Part shown: piece after piece, positions 1-5,215 of the stretch
Numbering within the stretch: position 1 is the first letter of the stretch
Layout of the letters: each line of letters starts with the position of its first letter
Assembly: GCA_028869725.1 (NCBI GenBank)
Contig: JAGWRJ010000194.1
Location: forward strand, 1 to 6,509
DNA from: Alphaproteobacteria bacterium
Lineage (GTDB): Bacteria > Pseudomonadota > Alphaproteobacteria > Micropepsales > Micropepsaceae
Direction of reading: 5' to 3'
Length of the DNA stretch: 6,509 bases
Translations under genes and position numbers: made by a program
The notes under the pieces: generated by a model
Databases searched by the model: none
What the model was told of the DNA's origin: nothing
What the model saw: only the letters and a program-made list of their open reading frames with translations

Positions 1-281
1 CCCTGCCCCACGACGATGGTCTCGTACAAGTGCCCGTGGCCAAAACAGAACAGCCCCGCGACCCTCAAGCTCCAGACCCGCACATGCTCGGATCGCCAGC
101 AGCCAAGATGACATGTACCCTATGGCACGGGAAGTATCCTCGGTGGACCAACCAGCCTTGCGCCCGTCTTTGCGGCTCGCCGACGCCAGACGAATTGCCA
201 GTCAAGGATCAACCAATCCTCCCCTGGATATGCAGGCACACCCAGCCCGTTGCCCAGCACGTTGCGAAATCTCTTCGAATT
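1..281. other. Gene-free left edge
   Basis: I see no supportable gene here. Reading frames on both strands are open in places, but their translations are rich in Pro, Arg and Cys, lack a convincing start and ribosome site, and match no family I recognise. A minus-strand frame starting near 114 stays open to the left edge and could be the start of a gene whose body lies outside the window, but nothing supports it. The only clear structure is a 12-bp tandem duplication at 242-265. No convincing terminator for the leftward cytochrome gene is visible. Confidence 0.5.
242..265. repeat. 12-bp imperfect tandem repeat
   Basis: CCAGCCCGTTGC (242-253) is followed directly by CCAGCACGTTGC (254-265), two copies differing at one base. 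It lies 17 bases beyond the stop codon of the leftward cytochrome b gene, so it falls in that gene's 3' untranslated region. It probably arose by slippage. No function is apparent. Confidence 0.75.
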
Positions 282-947
282 CTAATGCAGAGTGGAGTTA
301 TCAACTCGCTTGTCACCAGTGATCATCGCCCGCACAAGATTTTCACGATGGACCACGCTCGCAAACCCAACCCCTGCGATATGGAGCACAATCAGCACCA
401 AGGTGAGGTTGGCGAAGAACTCATGGATTTCCTTGAAGGTCTCATCGCCTGTTTCTCCTGCCCGCTCTCTTACGCCCGGCTCATTGAGCCCGTCGACAGC
501 TCCCACCGTTGGCTGTGTCGCTCCGGAAGCGCTCTCAGATGCAAAATAAGACGCAAGGGGACCTGCATGATGTTCTGCACCGTAGGCGACAAGACCAGTC
601 CCGACGGTCGCCGCAAGACTGAGCAGAAGCGCGATGACCATCGCACCGCCGGCGGGGCTGTGACCAAGATACCGCGGAGCCCGGAACAGGATTAGATCTC
701 TAAGATACGAGAACACCTTTTTCGGGCCCCGGACAAAGTTGGAAAAGCGGGCATAGGACGGGCCGAAGAAGCCCCAGATTATGCGCAATACCACAATCGT
801 GCCTACGACATACCCAGCCCAGACATGAATGCCGAGGAGATCGTCTTCCGTCAGATAGGCGATGAAGAACGTAGCCACCAATATCCAATGGCCGATACGA
901 ACAAAGGGATCCCAAATACGAACCATACGAGCCACAACCTCAGCCAT
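282..947 (-). CDS. Cytochrome b561-type membrane protein
   Basis: This 221-residue integral membrane protein belongs to the bacterial cytochrome b561 / Ni,Fe-hydrogenase b-type cytochrome group, which moves electrons between quinols and periplasmic or soluble partners through b haems. Hydrophobic segments lie at about residues 22-33, 43-62, 100-122 and 178-199. Candidate haem-ligand histidines sit at the expected helix positions: H20 (RIGHW), H41 (GIHVWAGY), H175 and H189 (LHIAGV). The C-terminus HRENLVRAMITG is typical of the family. Between helices 3 and 4 lies a Gly/Ala/Glu-rich loop (about 136-170), a region usually variable in the group. The start at 947 has a GGAG eight bases upstream. 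A longer frame from 1028 is open, but its extra 27 residues are polar and basic and overlap a regulatory site. It is divergent from the peroxidase gene, its probable functional partner. The physiological acceptor is unknown. Confidence 0.9.
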   Translation of the reverse strand: MAEVVARMVRIWDPFVRIGHWILVATFFIAYLTEDDLLGIHVWAGYVVGTIVVLRIIWGFFGPSYARFSNFVRGPKKVFSYLRDLILFRAPRYLGHSPAGGAMVIALLLSLAATVGTGLVAYGAEHHAGPLASYFASESASGATQPTVGAVDGLNEPGVRERAGETGDETFKEIHEFFANLTLVLIVLHIAGVGFASVVHRENLVRAMITGDKRVDNSTLH

Positions 948-955
948 ATGATGCA

Positions 956-959
956 CTCC
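956..959 (-). promoter_or_regulatory. Ribosome binding site, cytochrome b gene
   Basis: GGAG on the minus strand, eight bases before the ATG at 947. It decides between this start and the upstream in-frame ATG at 1028. Confidence 0.65.
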
Positions 960-977
960 ACTCTGTGATCTTCGGAC

Positions 978-983
978 AGCATA
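978..983 (-). promoter_or_regulatory. Candidate -10 element, cytochrome b gene
   Basis: TATGCT on the minus strand matches four of six bases of the sigma-70 -10 consensus. It predicts a transcript start near 971, about 24 bases before the ATG. I see no good -35 hexamer at the right distance. The FNR/FixK-like site at 1008-1021 is centred about 43 bases upstream of that start, close to the class II activator position of -41.5. The arrangement fits an activator-dependent promoter but is inferred from spacing only. Confidence 0.3.
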
Positions 984-1004
984 ACGACCATCACGATCCC
1001 TGCC

Positions 1005-1017
1005 TCCATGACATGGA
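1005..1017. repeat. 13-nt palindrome TCCATGACATGGA
   Basis: Six-base arms (TCCATG and CATGGA) flank a single central A. It lies upstream of the cytochrome b gene and overlaps the FNR/FixK-like site at 1008-1021, so it could be a separate operator or part of the same one. Confidence 0.5.
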
Positions 1018-1021
1018 TCAA
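1008..1021 (-). promoter_or_regulatory. Candidate FNR/FixK/Nnr-type site (cytochrome b side)
   Basis: On the minus strand the sequence reads TTGAT-CCAT-GTCAT. CRP/FNR-family regulators of low-oxygen or nitric-oxide response (FNR, FixK, DNR/NnrR) bind TTGNN-N4-NNCAA. Only the last base departs from that pattern. The site is centred 67 bases upstream of the ATG and spaced suitably for activation from the candidate -10 at 978-983. Confidence 0.4.
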
Positions 1022-1057
1022 TCTTCATCTAGTCTGATCGTGTAGGCTTCAACTGCG

Positions 1058-1070
1058 GCTTCTTAGAAGC
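1058..1070. repeat. 13-nt palindrome GCTTCTTAGAAGC
   Basis: Six-base perfect arms (GCTTCT and AGAAGC) flank one central T, between the two divergent redox genes. It has the size and symmetry of a dimeric repressor or activator operator. The regulator is unknown. Confidence 0.45.
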
Positions 1071-1250
1071 ATCGTTGTCGGGTTCGAGAGGACTTGCAAA
1101 TATCGGATTTAACGGAGTGAATACCGGCAGTTACTGATGGATAATCCACGGATCTATCGTCAGGAGCAACAAGAGCGTCAACGCGGCCATGACGCTCGGG
1201 CGCAAGGAGCGCCAGATGTGGAAAATATGGAGGCGATCACATTGATTGCC

Positions 1251-1264
1251 TTGCCTTAAGTCAA
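1251..1264 (+). promoter_or_regulatory. Candidate FixK/Nnr-type site (peroxidase side)
   Basis: TTGCC-TTAA-GTCAA fits the TTGNN-N4-NNCAA pattern of CRP/FNR-family sites at every fixed base, and also the FixK form TTG(A/C)-N6-(T/G)CAA. It ends one base before the ribosome binding site and 12 bases before the peroxidase ATG. That is unusually close for an activator site, which normally lies about 41 bases upstream of the transcript start. It may instead repress, serve the divergent promoter, or be a chance match. Confidence 0.4.
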
Positions 1265-1265
1265 T

Positions 1266-1270
1266 AGAGG
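1266..1270 (+). promoter_or_regulatory. Ribosome binding site, peroxidase gene
   Basis: AGAGG, six bases before the ATG at 1277. It supports that start, as does the signal peptide beginning exactly there. Confidence 0.6.
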
Positions 1271-1276
1271 CTCGGA

Positions 1277-2317
1277 ATGGCTAGATCCCTTGCTGCAGCG
1301 TTCATCATTGCCGCCCTCACTGCTGCCTCCGCTTCAAGCGCGCAAACCGATCTTACCACCAAAGCACGACAGCTTTTCAAACCGATACCATCAACGCCGC
1401 CGTCGCTTCCCGGCAATCAGGCTACCCCAGCCAAAGTCTTGCTCGGCAAAATGCTGTTCTTCGATCCCCGTCTTTCCGCAAGTCATGCCATCAGCTGTAA
1501 CTCATGCCACAATATAGGACTTGGCGGAGCTGACGCTGAGTCCACGTCGATCGGACACAGATGGCAACGTGGCGGACGCAACGCCCCAACCGTTCTGAAC
1601 GCCGTGTTCAACAAGACAGAATTCTGGGATGGGCGAGCGAAAGACCTTGAACAACAGGCCGGAGGCCCGATCGTCAATCCAGTCGAAATGGGTTCGCCCG
1701 CCCCCCATGTCGCCGAACAGCTGAAAGGCATTCCAGGCTATCTCAAATATTTTTCCAAGGCGTTTCCCGGTGAGGCCAATCCTATAACTCTGACGAATGT
1801 CGAGAAGGCAATCGCGGTGTTCGAAGCAACACTGATCACGCCGAAAGCGCCGTTCGATCAGTTTCTGGAAGGCAACTCAAATGCGCTGTCGGCCAACCAA
1901 AAGGAAGGATTGGCCCTCTTTATCGACAAAGGCTGTTCGTCTTGCCACAATGGGATCAATGTTGGCGGCGGCATGTACGCACCCTTCGGTGTCGTGGAAA
2001 AGCCGGCTGGAGAACTTTTGCCGGCGAACGACAAGGGTCGCTTTATGGTCACCAAGACTCCAAGCGATGAATACGTGTTTAAAGTGCCTACTCTGAGAAA
2101 CATCGCTCTGACCGCACCCTATTTTCATACCGGTCAGGTCTGGGATCTACGCGAGGCGGTAGCAATCATGGGCACCAGCCAGATCGGTGCACAGCTAACG
2201 AAGGACGAAATCAGCAAGATTACCTCCTTCCTCGAGAGCTTGACGGGAGAGCAGCCAAAGGTGACCTATCCCATCTTGCCGGCCAGCAGCGCTGCGACCC
2301 CGCGTCCACAACCCTGA
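1277..2317 (+). CDS. ccpA: Di-haem cytochrome c peroxidase, periplasmic
   Basis: This 346-residue enzyme of the bacterial di-haem peroxidase (CcpA) family reduces H2O2 to water in the periplasm with electrons from small c-type cytochromes or cupredoxins. Residues 1-22 form a Sec signal peptide (cleavage after SSA). Two covalent haem c sites are present: C74-N-S-C77-H78 and C220-S-S-C223-H224. By family alignment from memory, H94 (SIGHRWQ) is the sixth ligand of the peroxidatic haem in the oxidised state, W117 lies in FWDGR, E137 (NPVEMG) is the catalytic acid, H284 lies in YFHTG, and M298 (AIMG) is the axial ligand of the electron-transfer haem. The length is normal and no key residue is missing. 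It differs from MauG, which lacks the Met ligand. The short tail is Pro/Ala-rich. It is divergent from the b561-type gene. Expression may depend on an FNR/FixK-type regulator. Confidence 0.96.
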   Translation: MARSLAAAFIIAALTAASASSAQTDLTTKARQLFKPIPSTPPSLPGNQATPAKVLLGKMLFFDPRLSASHAISCNSCHNIGLGGADAESTSIGHRWQRGGRNAPTVLNAVFNKTEFWDGRAKDLEQQAGGPIVNPVEMGSPAPHVAEQLKGIPGYLKYFSKAFPGEANPITLTNVEKAIAVFEATLITPKAPFDQFLEGNSNALSANQKEGLALFIDKGCSSCHNGINVGGGMYAPFGVVEKPAGELLPANDKGRFMVTKTPSDEYVFKVPTLRNIALTAPYFHTGQVWDLREAVAIMGTSQIGAQLTKDEISKITSFLESLTGEQPKVTYPILPASSAATPRPQP

Positions 2318-2474
2318 TTTGCGAAGGCCGGCGCGAAAGACAACGTCATGGCAGCGCCGATCAGATCTCTGCGACGCGGGTTGCTCCGGCACCCACAAGT
2401 TGCCTTCCCGGGTGAAAGACATGGCGGCCCGTGTCTTGGAAAATTCTATTTTTGCAATCAGGTGACATGCGACG

Positions 2475-2517
2475 TCCGGGACAGAACCGCAGCTGTCTGA
2501 AAGATATCTATCCCGGA
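2475..2517 (+). repeat. Inverted repeat, 7-bp arms
   Basis: TCCGGGA (2475-2481) pairs with TCCCGGA (2511-2517) around a 29-base loop. The right arm overlaps a perfect 10-nt palindrome, CCGGATCCGG (2513-2522). It is the first of several inverted repeats in the gene-free stretch. Confidence 0.5.
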
Positions 2518-2609
2518 TCCGGAGCGTCTCGCGCGGGCGAGGCGTTTCGGGTGTCCTGCGAAACTCTGAACCTGCGTACCCGAGCAACAACGTCCATTTG
2601 GACGACCTA

Positions 2610-2653
2610 GGCGCCAGTGTCCAACTCGGCAGCGACCTTGGCTGCCTGGCGCC
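2610..2653 (+). repeat. Nested inverted repeats, 8-bp and 6-bp arms
   Basis: GGCGCCAG (2610-2617) is the exact reverse complement of CTGGCGCC (2646-2653). Inside it GGCAGC (2628-2633) pairs with GCTGCC (2641-2646) around a seven-base loop. The two stems share base 2646, so together they give a long bulged hairpin. No T-run follows, so it is not itself an intrinsic terminator. Confidence 0.6.
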
Positions 2654-2742
2654 GACACCCGAGGATAGCAGCACATCCACAGTACTCCCGGTGGTCCCGC
2701 TGTAAATTTTACGTGAGGCAGATTCTGACAGACAGCAGTAAA

Positions 2743-2767
2743 GCGCGGTAGCTACCGAATCCCGCGC
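2743..2767 (+). repeat. Inverted repeat plus 12-nt palindrome
   Basis: GCGCGG (2743-2748) pairs with CCGCGC (2762-2767). Overlapping the left arm is CGGTAGCTACCG (2746-2757), a perfect 12-nt palindrome. The two pairings compete, which allows alternative RNA folds or a DNA operator. Confidence 0.5.
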
Positions 2768-2777
2768 AAAGTCACCT

Positions 2778-2813
2778 GGGTCATTTCAGGCTGGAAATCG
2801 ATCCTTTTTGTTT
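2778..2813 (+). terminator. Rho-independent terminator
   Basis: A ten-pair stem joins 2778-2787 (GGGTCATTTC) to 2794-2804 (GAAATCGATCC). It has one G-U pair and one bulged C (2799), a six-base loop (2788-2793), and TTTTTGTTT immediately after (2805-2813). The stem, loop and T-tract are in proper order for the plus strand. The stem is only moderately GC-rich. It lies 461 bases past the peroxidase stop and 270 bases before the amidohydrolase, so it ends either a long peroxidase 3' UTR or a separate non-coding transcript. Confidence 0.6.
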
Positions 2814-3071
2814 CATCACGCCTTGTCACGGTGAGGTGAGGCCAGTCAGTAAGTCATGACCTGCACGAACACGAGGGCGTCCTGCAACCATAGAACGCGC
2901 TGGACAAGACTACAGAGATCTCCAAATGGTGGTAGCGGAATGACGCCTTTCGTGCCTTTATCCTGGCTGGAAGCGGGATCGGGGCCACGGCACTCATTGT
3001 GCCGGATATCTGCTGCGGCGGGTATCAGCGTCACCGATCTGTAGCTACTGACTGCACGGCAAGAATACGAC

Positions 3072-3076
3072 GGGGA
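3072..3076 (+). promoter_or_regulatory. Ribosome binding site, amidohydrolase gene
   Basis: GGGGA, six bases before the ATG at 3083. It selects this start over the upstream in-frame ATG at 2999. Confidence 0.55.
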
Positions 3077-3082
3077 TCGGAA

Positions 3083-4303
3083 ATGACACGAAAGCTTTTC
3101 ACAAATGCATTGATCTTTGATGGAGTGAATTCGAACCTTCTGGCTGATCACTTCGTAGCAATCGAGAACGATATCATCCAGTCAGTGAGTTCGCAGCGGC
3201 CGGATGGCCGTTTTGATCAGGTGATCGATCTTAAGGGCGCGGTCATGCTGCCGGGCTTTATTGACGCGCATTTTCACGCCTCTGCGGTCGAAATAGATCT
3301 CGCCAAGCTCGAGACGTACCCCACAACCTATGTCGCCCAGCGCAGCCGGCATTTGATGGAGCAGGCACTGAGGCGCGGCTTCACGACCGTTCGCGATGTC
3401 GGTGGCGCGGATTATGGTCTGTGGAGAGCCATCGAGGAGGGTTTCGTCTCGGGTCCGCGCCTGTTCTATTGTGGCCGCGCATTCAGCCAGGCTGGCGGTC
3501 ATGGTGACAGCCGTGCCCCTCATATGGAGTGGCAGCCCTGTGGCTGCTGTGCGCATGGTGGCATCTCTGAAGTTGTTGATGGTGTAGATGCAATTCGCAA
3601 ATCGGCGCGGGAAGCTCTGCGTCAGGGTGCCCACCATCTAAAAATCTTCGTTTCCGGCGGGATTGCCTCACCCAGCGATCCCATCTGGATGCTCCAGTTC
3701 TCAGAAGCTGAAATTGCCGCGGTGGTCGATGAGGCGGTACGCCGCCGAGCCTATGTCGCTGCTCATGCATATACCGCAGAAACTATCACGCGGGCGGTTC
3801 GGCTGGGTGTGCGGTCCATCGAGCACGCCAATCTCATCGACAAGGCAGCGGCGGCCGATGTCAGCCGCCACGGAGCCTTCGTCGTACCGACCCTGGCGAC
3901 CTACAATAGCCTTTACACACATGGGCGCGAGATGGGCGCGCCCGACCATCTGCTCGAAAAACTGGAGGTGGTCCGTGGGCGGGGTCTGGAAGCAATTGAG
4001 CTGTGTCGGGCAGCTGGCGTCAAGCTTGGCTTCGGAACAGACCTGCTTGGTCCGCTTCATGCCCATCAGCGCGATGAGTTTCGACTCAGGGCAGAGGTCG
4101 AAACCCCGGCACAGATCCTGACGTCGGCGACCTCCGTCAACGCAGAACTGATAAATATGTCAGGCAAGCTCGGCTGCATCGCTCCGGGGGCTTATGCCGA
4201 CTTTGTGATCGTCGACGGCAATCCGCTGGAGGACCTATCCCTCCTTTACCGCCCCGTGCCCGCGATTACGCAAATCTGGAAGGGTGGGACGCCCGTACAC
4301 TGA
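3083..4303 (+). CDS. Metal-dependent amidohydrolase, Xaa-dipeptidase-like
   Basis: This 406-residue cytoplasmic enzyme belongs to the amidohydrolase superfamily, imidazolonepropionase-like branch (COG1228), which includes prolidase-like Xaa-Arg/Lys dipeptidases and amide-cleaving detoxifying enzymes such as ochratoxinase relatives. An N-terminal beta-sandwich precedes a TIM barrel. The binuclear metal centre is complete: H63 and H65 (DAHFH), carboxylated lysine K187 (LKIFVSGG), H228 (AHAYT), H248 (SIEHANL) and D320 (FGTD). The GGHGD motif (138-142) and SGGIASP (191-197) are usual for the dipeptidase-like subgroup. A Cys cluster, CGCC (153-156), lies in the loop after GGHGD. The C-terminal sandwich closes with LGCIAPGAYADFVIVDG. 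It has no signal peptide. The start at 3083 is set by the ribosome site and by the MTRKLFTNALIFDG opening, typical of the family. The gene stands alone. The class is firm, but the substrate cannot be read from the sequence. Confidence 0.92.
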   Translation: MTRKLFTNALIFDGVNSNLLADHFVAIENDIIQSVSSQRPDGRFDQVIDLKGAVMLPGFIDAHFHASAVEIDLAKLETYPTTYVAQRSRHLMEQALRRGFTTVRDVGGADYGLWRAIEEGFVSGPRLFYCGRAFSQAGGHGDSRAPHMEWQPCGCCAHGGISEVVDGVDAIRKSAREALRQGAHHLKIFVSGGIASPSDPIWMLQFSEAEIAAVVDEAVRRRAYVAAHAYTAETITRAVRLGVRSIEHANLIDKAAAADVSRHGAFVVPTLATYNSLYTHGREMGAPDHLLEKLEVVRGRGLEAIELCRAAGVKLGFGTDLLGPLHAHQRDEFRLRAEVETPAQILTSATSVNAELINMSGKLGCIAPGAYADFVIVDGNPLEDLSLLYRPVPAITQIWKGGTPVH

Positions 4304-4603
4304 GATATCGTGCGGCGCAGTGCTTGGCGGCTGACAGCCTGGTTGAGAGGCCCGTACACCGTCGTCACAGGCGCCTGCGCTAGTGACTTTGTGACCGCAG
4401 GAACCGGCAGCATCTCGCCACGCTGGCAGCACGTCCGGGCCTGCGTCTCGTTGTCGGTCGATGCGCCGGGCGGCAGCATAGAGCGACACTTCATGTCGTT
4501 TCCTGTCGCCCCGCAAACCCGTGCCCGTCCGCCGGCCACGCGCGCGTTCCAGAACTACGCGTCGCGCGCCGCGGATTGAGCCTCGGGCAGACATTAAAAT
4601 TGA

Positions 4604-4617
4604 GAGAGATTTCTCTC
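4604..4617. repeat. 14-nt palindrome GAGAGATTTCTCTC
   Basis: Six-base arms (GAGAGA and TCTCTC) flank TT, in an AT-richer patch following TTAAAAT (4594-4600). It lies about 30 bases upstream of the candidate promoter -35. It could be an operator. On the minus strand it would be followed by a short T-rich tract, but it is too weak to call a terminator. Confidence 0.4.
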
Positions 4618-4622
4618 CTACC

Positions 4623-4649
4623 GCCACCTGCAGCACGCAAAATGGTGGC
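4623..4649. repeat. Inverted repeat GCCACC / GGTGGC
   Basis: Perfect six-base arms (4623-4628 and 4644-4649) lie 15 bases apart. The right arm overlaps the candidate -35 hexamer of the DUF2946 promoter. That is a common operator position for a repressor of an efflux operon. The regulator is not in the window. Confidence 0.4.
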
Positions 4650-4673
4650 ACGCCAGCGAATATTGGCTATAAG
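4645..4673 (+). promoter_or_regulatory. Candidate sigma-70 promoter of DUF2946/efflux operon
   Basis: GTGGCA (4645-4650, four of six) and TATAAG (4668-4673, five of six) are separated by 17 bases, the ideal spacing. The transcript would start near 4680, leaving a leader of about 24 bases with a Shine-Dalgarno-like GGAT nine bases before the ATG at 4704. Confidence 0.4.
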
Positions 4674-4703
4674 CTGACTTCGGGGTGATCGGATAACCGC
4701 CGG

Positions 4704-5099
4704 ATGAAGGCGACCGCATACATCCGGGTAAAGCGTCGCGGCTGGAAACTGGACATACGGCACCTCGCACTATTGGTGCTGCTCACGTTCAGCTTCCAGG
4801 CCTACATCGCACAGACCCATATTGACGGTTGGCTGCTTCGGGCCGGCGATGGCCTGAGCCATGCCCTTTCCAACTCGGCGACAACACCCTCGCAATCGCG
4901 TGCCCCGCTCCATCGTGGCCATGTAAATTGTCCCTTCTGTCAGGCAGTACTCCACGCTGGAGCGTTTGTTGGTCCGGCGCCGCTCGTATGGCTCGCACCG
5001 GCTCTGGCGATCAAAGTCATCACCATTTCTCTGCAGGTACAGCAGGCGCATCGTGATTTTGCCCACATCTGGCAAAGTCGAGCCCCACCCCCACGCTGA
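4704..5099 (+). CDS. DUF2946 family protein, Cys/His motif
   Basis: This 131-residue protein carries the hallmarks of DUF2946, a family of unknown function often found beside metal-related or transport genes. A basic N-terminus leads into a hydrophobic segment (about 21-37, ending FSFQAYIAQTHI) that may be a signal anchor. The core motif H73-V-N-C76-P-F-C79, then H84 in LHAG, is the family's CPFC signature and could bind a metal such as copper. A second hydrophobic segment lies at about 93-112. The tail ends SRAPPPR, close to the RAPP ending usual in the family. The protein is therefore predicted to sit in or on the inner membrane with the CPFC loop outside. It is followed after 116 bases by the efflux outer-membrane gene on the same strand and is probably its operon partner. 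Family membership is judged from motifs remembered, and function is unknown. Confidence 0.82.
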   Translation: MKATAYIRVKRRGWKLDIRHLALLVLLTFSFQAYIAQTHIDGWLLRAGDGLSHALSNSATTPSQSRAPLHRGHVNCPFCQAVLHAGAFVGPAPLVWLAPALAIKVITISLQVQQAHRDFAHIWQSRAPPPR

Positions 5100-5147
5100 C
5101 TTAGCGCCTCTACACGCGCTGCCACCACTGCTGCGTCATGTGCTCCA

Positions 5148-5169
5148 ACCGACCGAGTGCTTCGTCGGT
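5148..5169 (+). repeat. Hairpin between DUF2946 and efflux genes
   Basis: ACCGAC (5148-5153) pairs with GTCGGT (5164-5169) around a ten-base loop. Two further C-G pairs can form outside a bulged A. No T-run follows. It may act as an mRNA processing or stability element inside the operon rather than as a terminator. Confidence 0.4.
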
Positions 5170-5215
5170 GGAACAGACTGATAGCTGCAGACCTATCCAC
5201 ACCTATGGAACTGCC

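Larger units (their letters stand above)
948..1276. other. Divergent intergenic region, b561 / peroxidase
   Basis: These 329 bases separate two outward-facing starts and should hold both promoters. They contain a 13-nt palindrome at 1005-1017, another at 1058-1070, and FNR/FixK-like sites at 1008-1021 and 1251-1264. A 40-codon plus-strand frame (1137-1259, ATG to TAA) is rich in Gln, Arg and Asp, has only a weak ribosome site and resembles no protein I know. The opposite strand over the same stretch encodes a short hydrophobic frame (ATG at 1190, stop at 1131, 19 residues with a run of Leu). Neither is convincing as a gene. Confidence 0.6.
2318..3082. other. 765-bp gene-free stretch with hairpins
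   Basis: I find no supportable gene. Candidate frames on both strands (for example minus 2680-2195 and 2676-2458, plus 2856-3044) are Arg/Ser/Cys-rich, lack ribosome sites and resemble no family. The left part (2475-2813) is a series of inverted repeats ending in an intrinsic terminator. The right part (2814-3082) is the leader of the amidohydrolase gene. It contains TTGTCA (2823-2828), a fair -35 hexamer, but no matching -10 at normal spacing. The amidohydrolase frame stays open back to an ATG at 2999, but those extra residues look non-coding. Confidence 0.6.
4304..4703. other. 400-bp gene-free stretch before DUF2946 operon
   Basis: No convincing gene. Frames of 89 codons (plus, 4310-4579) and 97-138 codons (minus, ending at 4246 or 4235) are Arg/Ala-rich, the minus ones overlap the amidohydrolase C-terminus, and none resembles a known family. 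The stretch holds short palindromes at 4329-4339 (GGCTGACAGCC), 4368-4377 (CAGGCGCCTG) and 4604-4617, an inverted repeat at 4623-4649 and a candidate promoter at 4645-4673. I see no intrinsic terminator for the amidohydrolase. Confidence 0.55.

Noticed and set aside
30..695. Long plus-strand frame of 221 codons
   Set aside because: Most of it is antisense to the well-supported b561-type gene, its translation is rich in Cys, Pro and Arg with no domain, and it lacks a ribosome site.
948..1028. N-terminal extension of the b561-type protein from ATG 1028
   Set aside because: The extra 27 residues are polar and basic, precede a start with a good GGAG site, and overlap the candidate regulatory site and palindrome.
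2195..2680. Minus-strand frame of 161 codons across the peroxidase 3' end
   Set aside because: Its C-terminal part is antisense to the peroxidase and the rest is Arg/Ser-rich with no recognisable motif. It also crosses the inverted repeats.
2466..2703. Plus-strand open frame with a protein-like tail ending at the TAA at 2701
   Set aside because: It has no ATG start or ribosome site, and I recognise no family. It overlaps the hairpin arms, which better explain the composition.
2856..3082. Possible gene remnant or N-terminal extension upstream of the amidohydrolase
   Set aside because: One frame gives a short hydrophobic stretch before the in-frame ATG at 2999, but it has stops upstream and no family match. 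The amidohydrolase start at 3083 has its own ribosome site and a typical family N-terminus.
4291..4359. Direct repeat GCCCGTACAC at 4291-4300 and 4350-4359
   Set aside because: Only ten bases, with one copy inside the end of the amidohydrolase coding sequence. There is no insertion-sequence structure or flanking symmetry, so chance or a small duplication is enough.
4368..4401. CAGGCGCCTG palindrome and CCTGCG/CGCAGG inverted repeat as an amidohydrolase terminator
   Set aside because: No T-run follows and the alternative pairings compete, so it does not qualify as an intrinsic terminator.
4235..4651. Minus-strand frames of 97-138 codons after the amidohydrolase
   Set aside because: They overlap the amidohydrolase C-terminal codons, are Arg-rich and have no motif or ribosome site.
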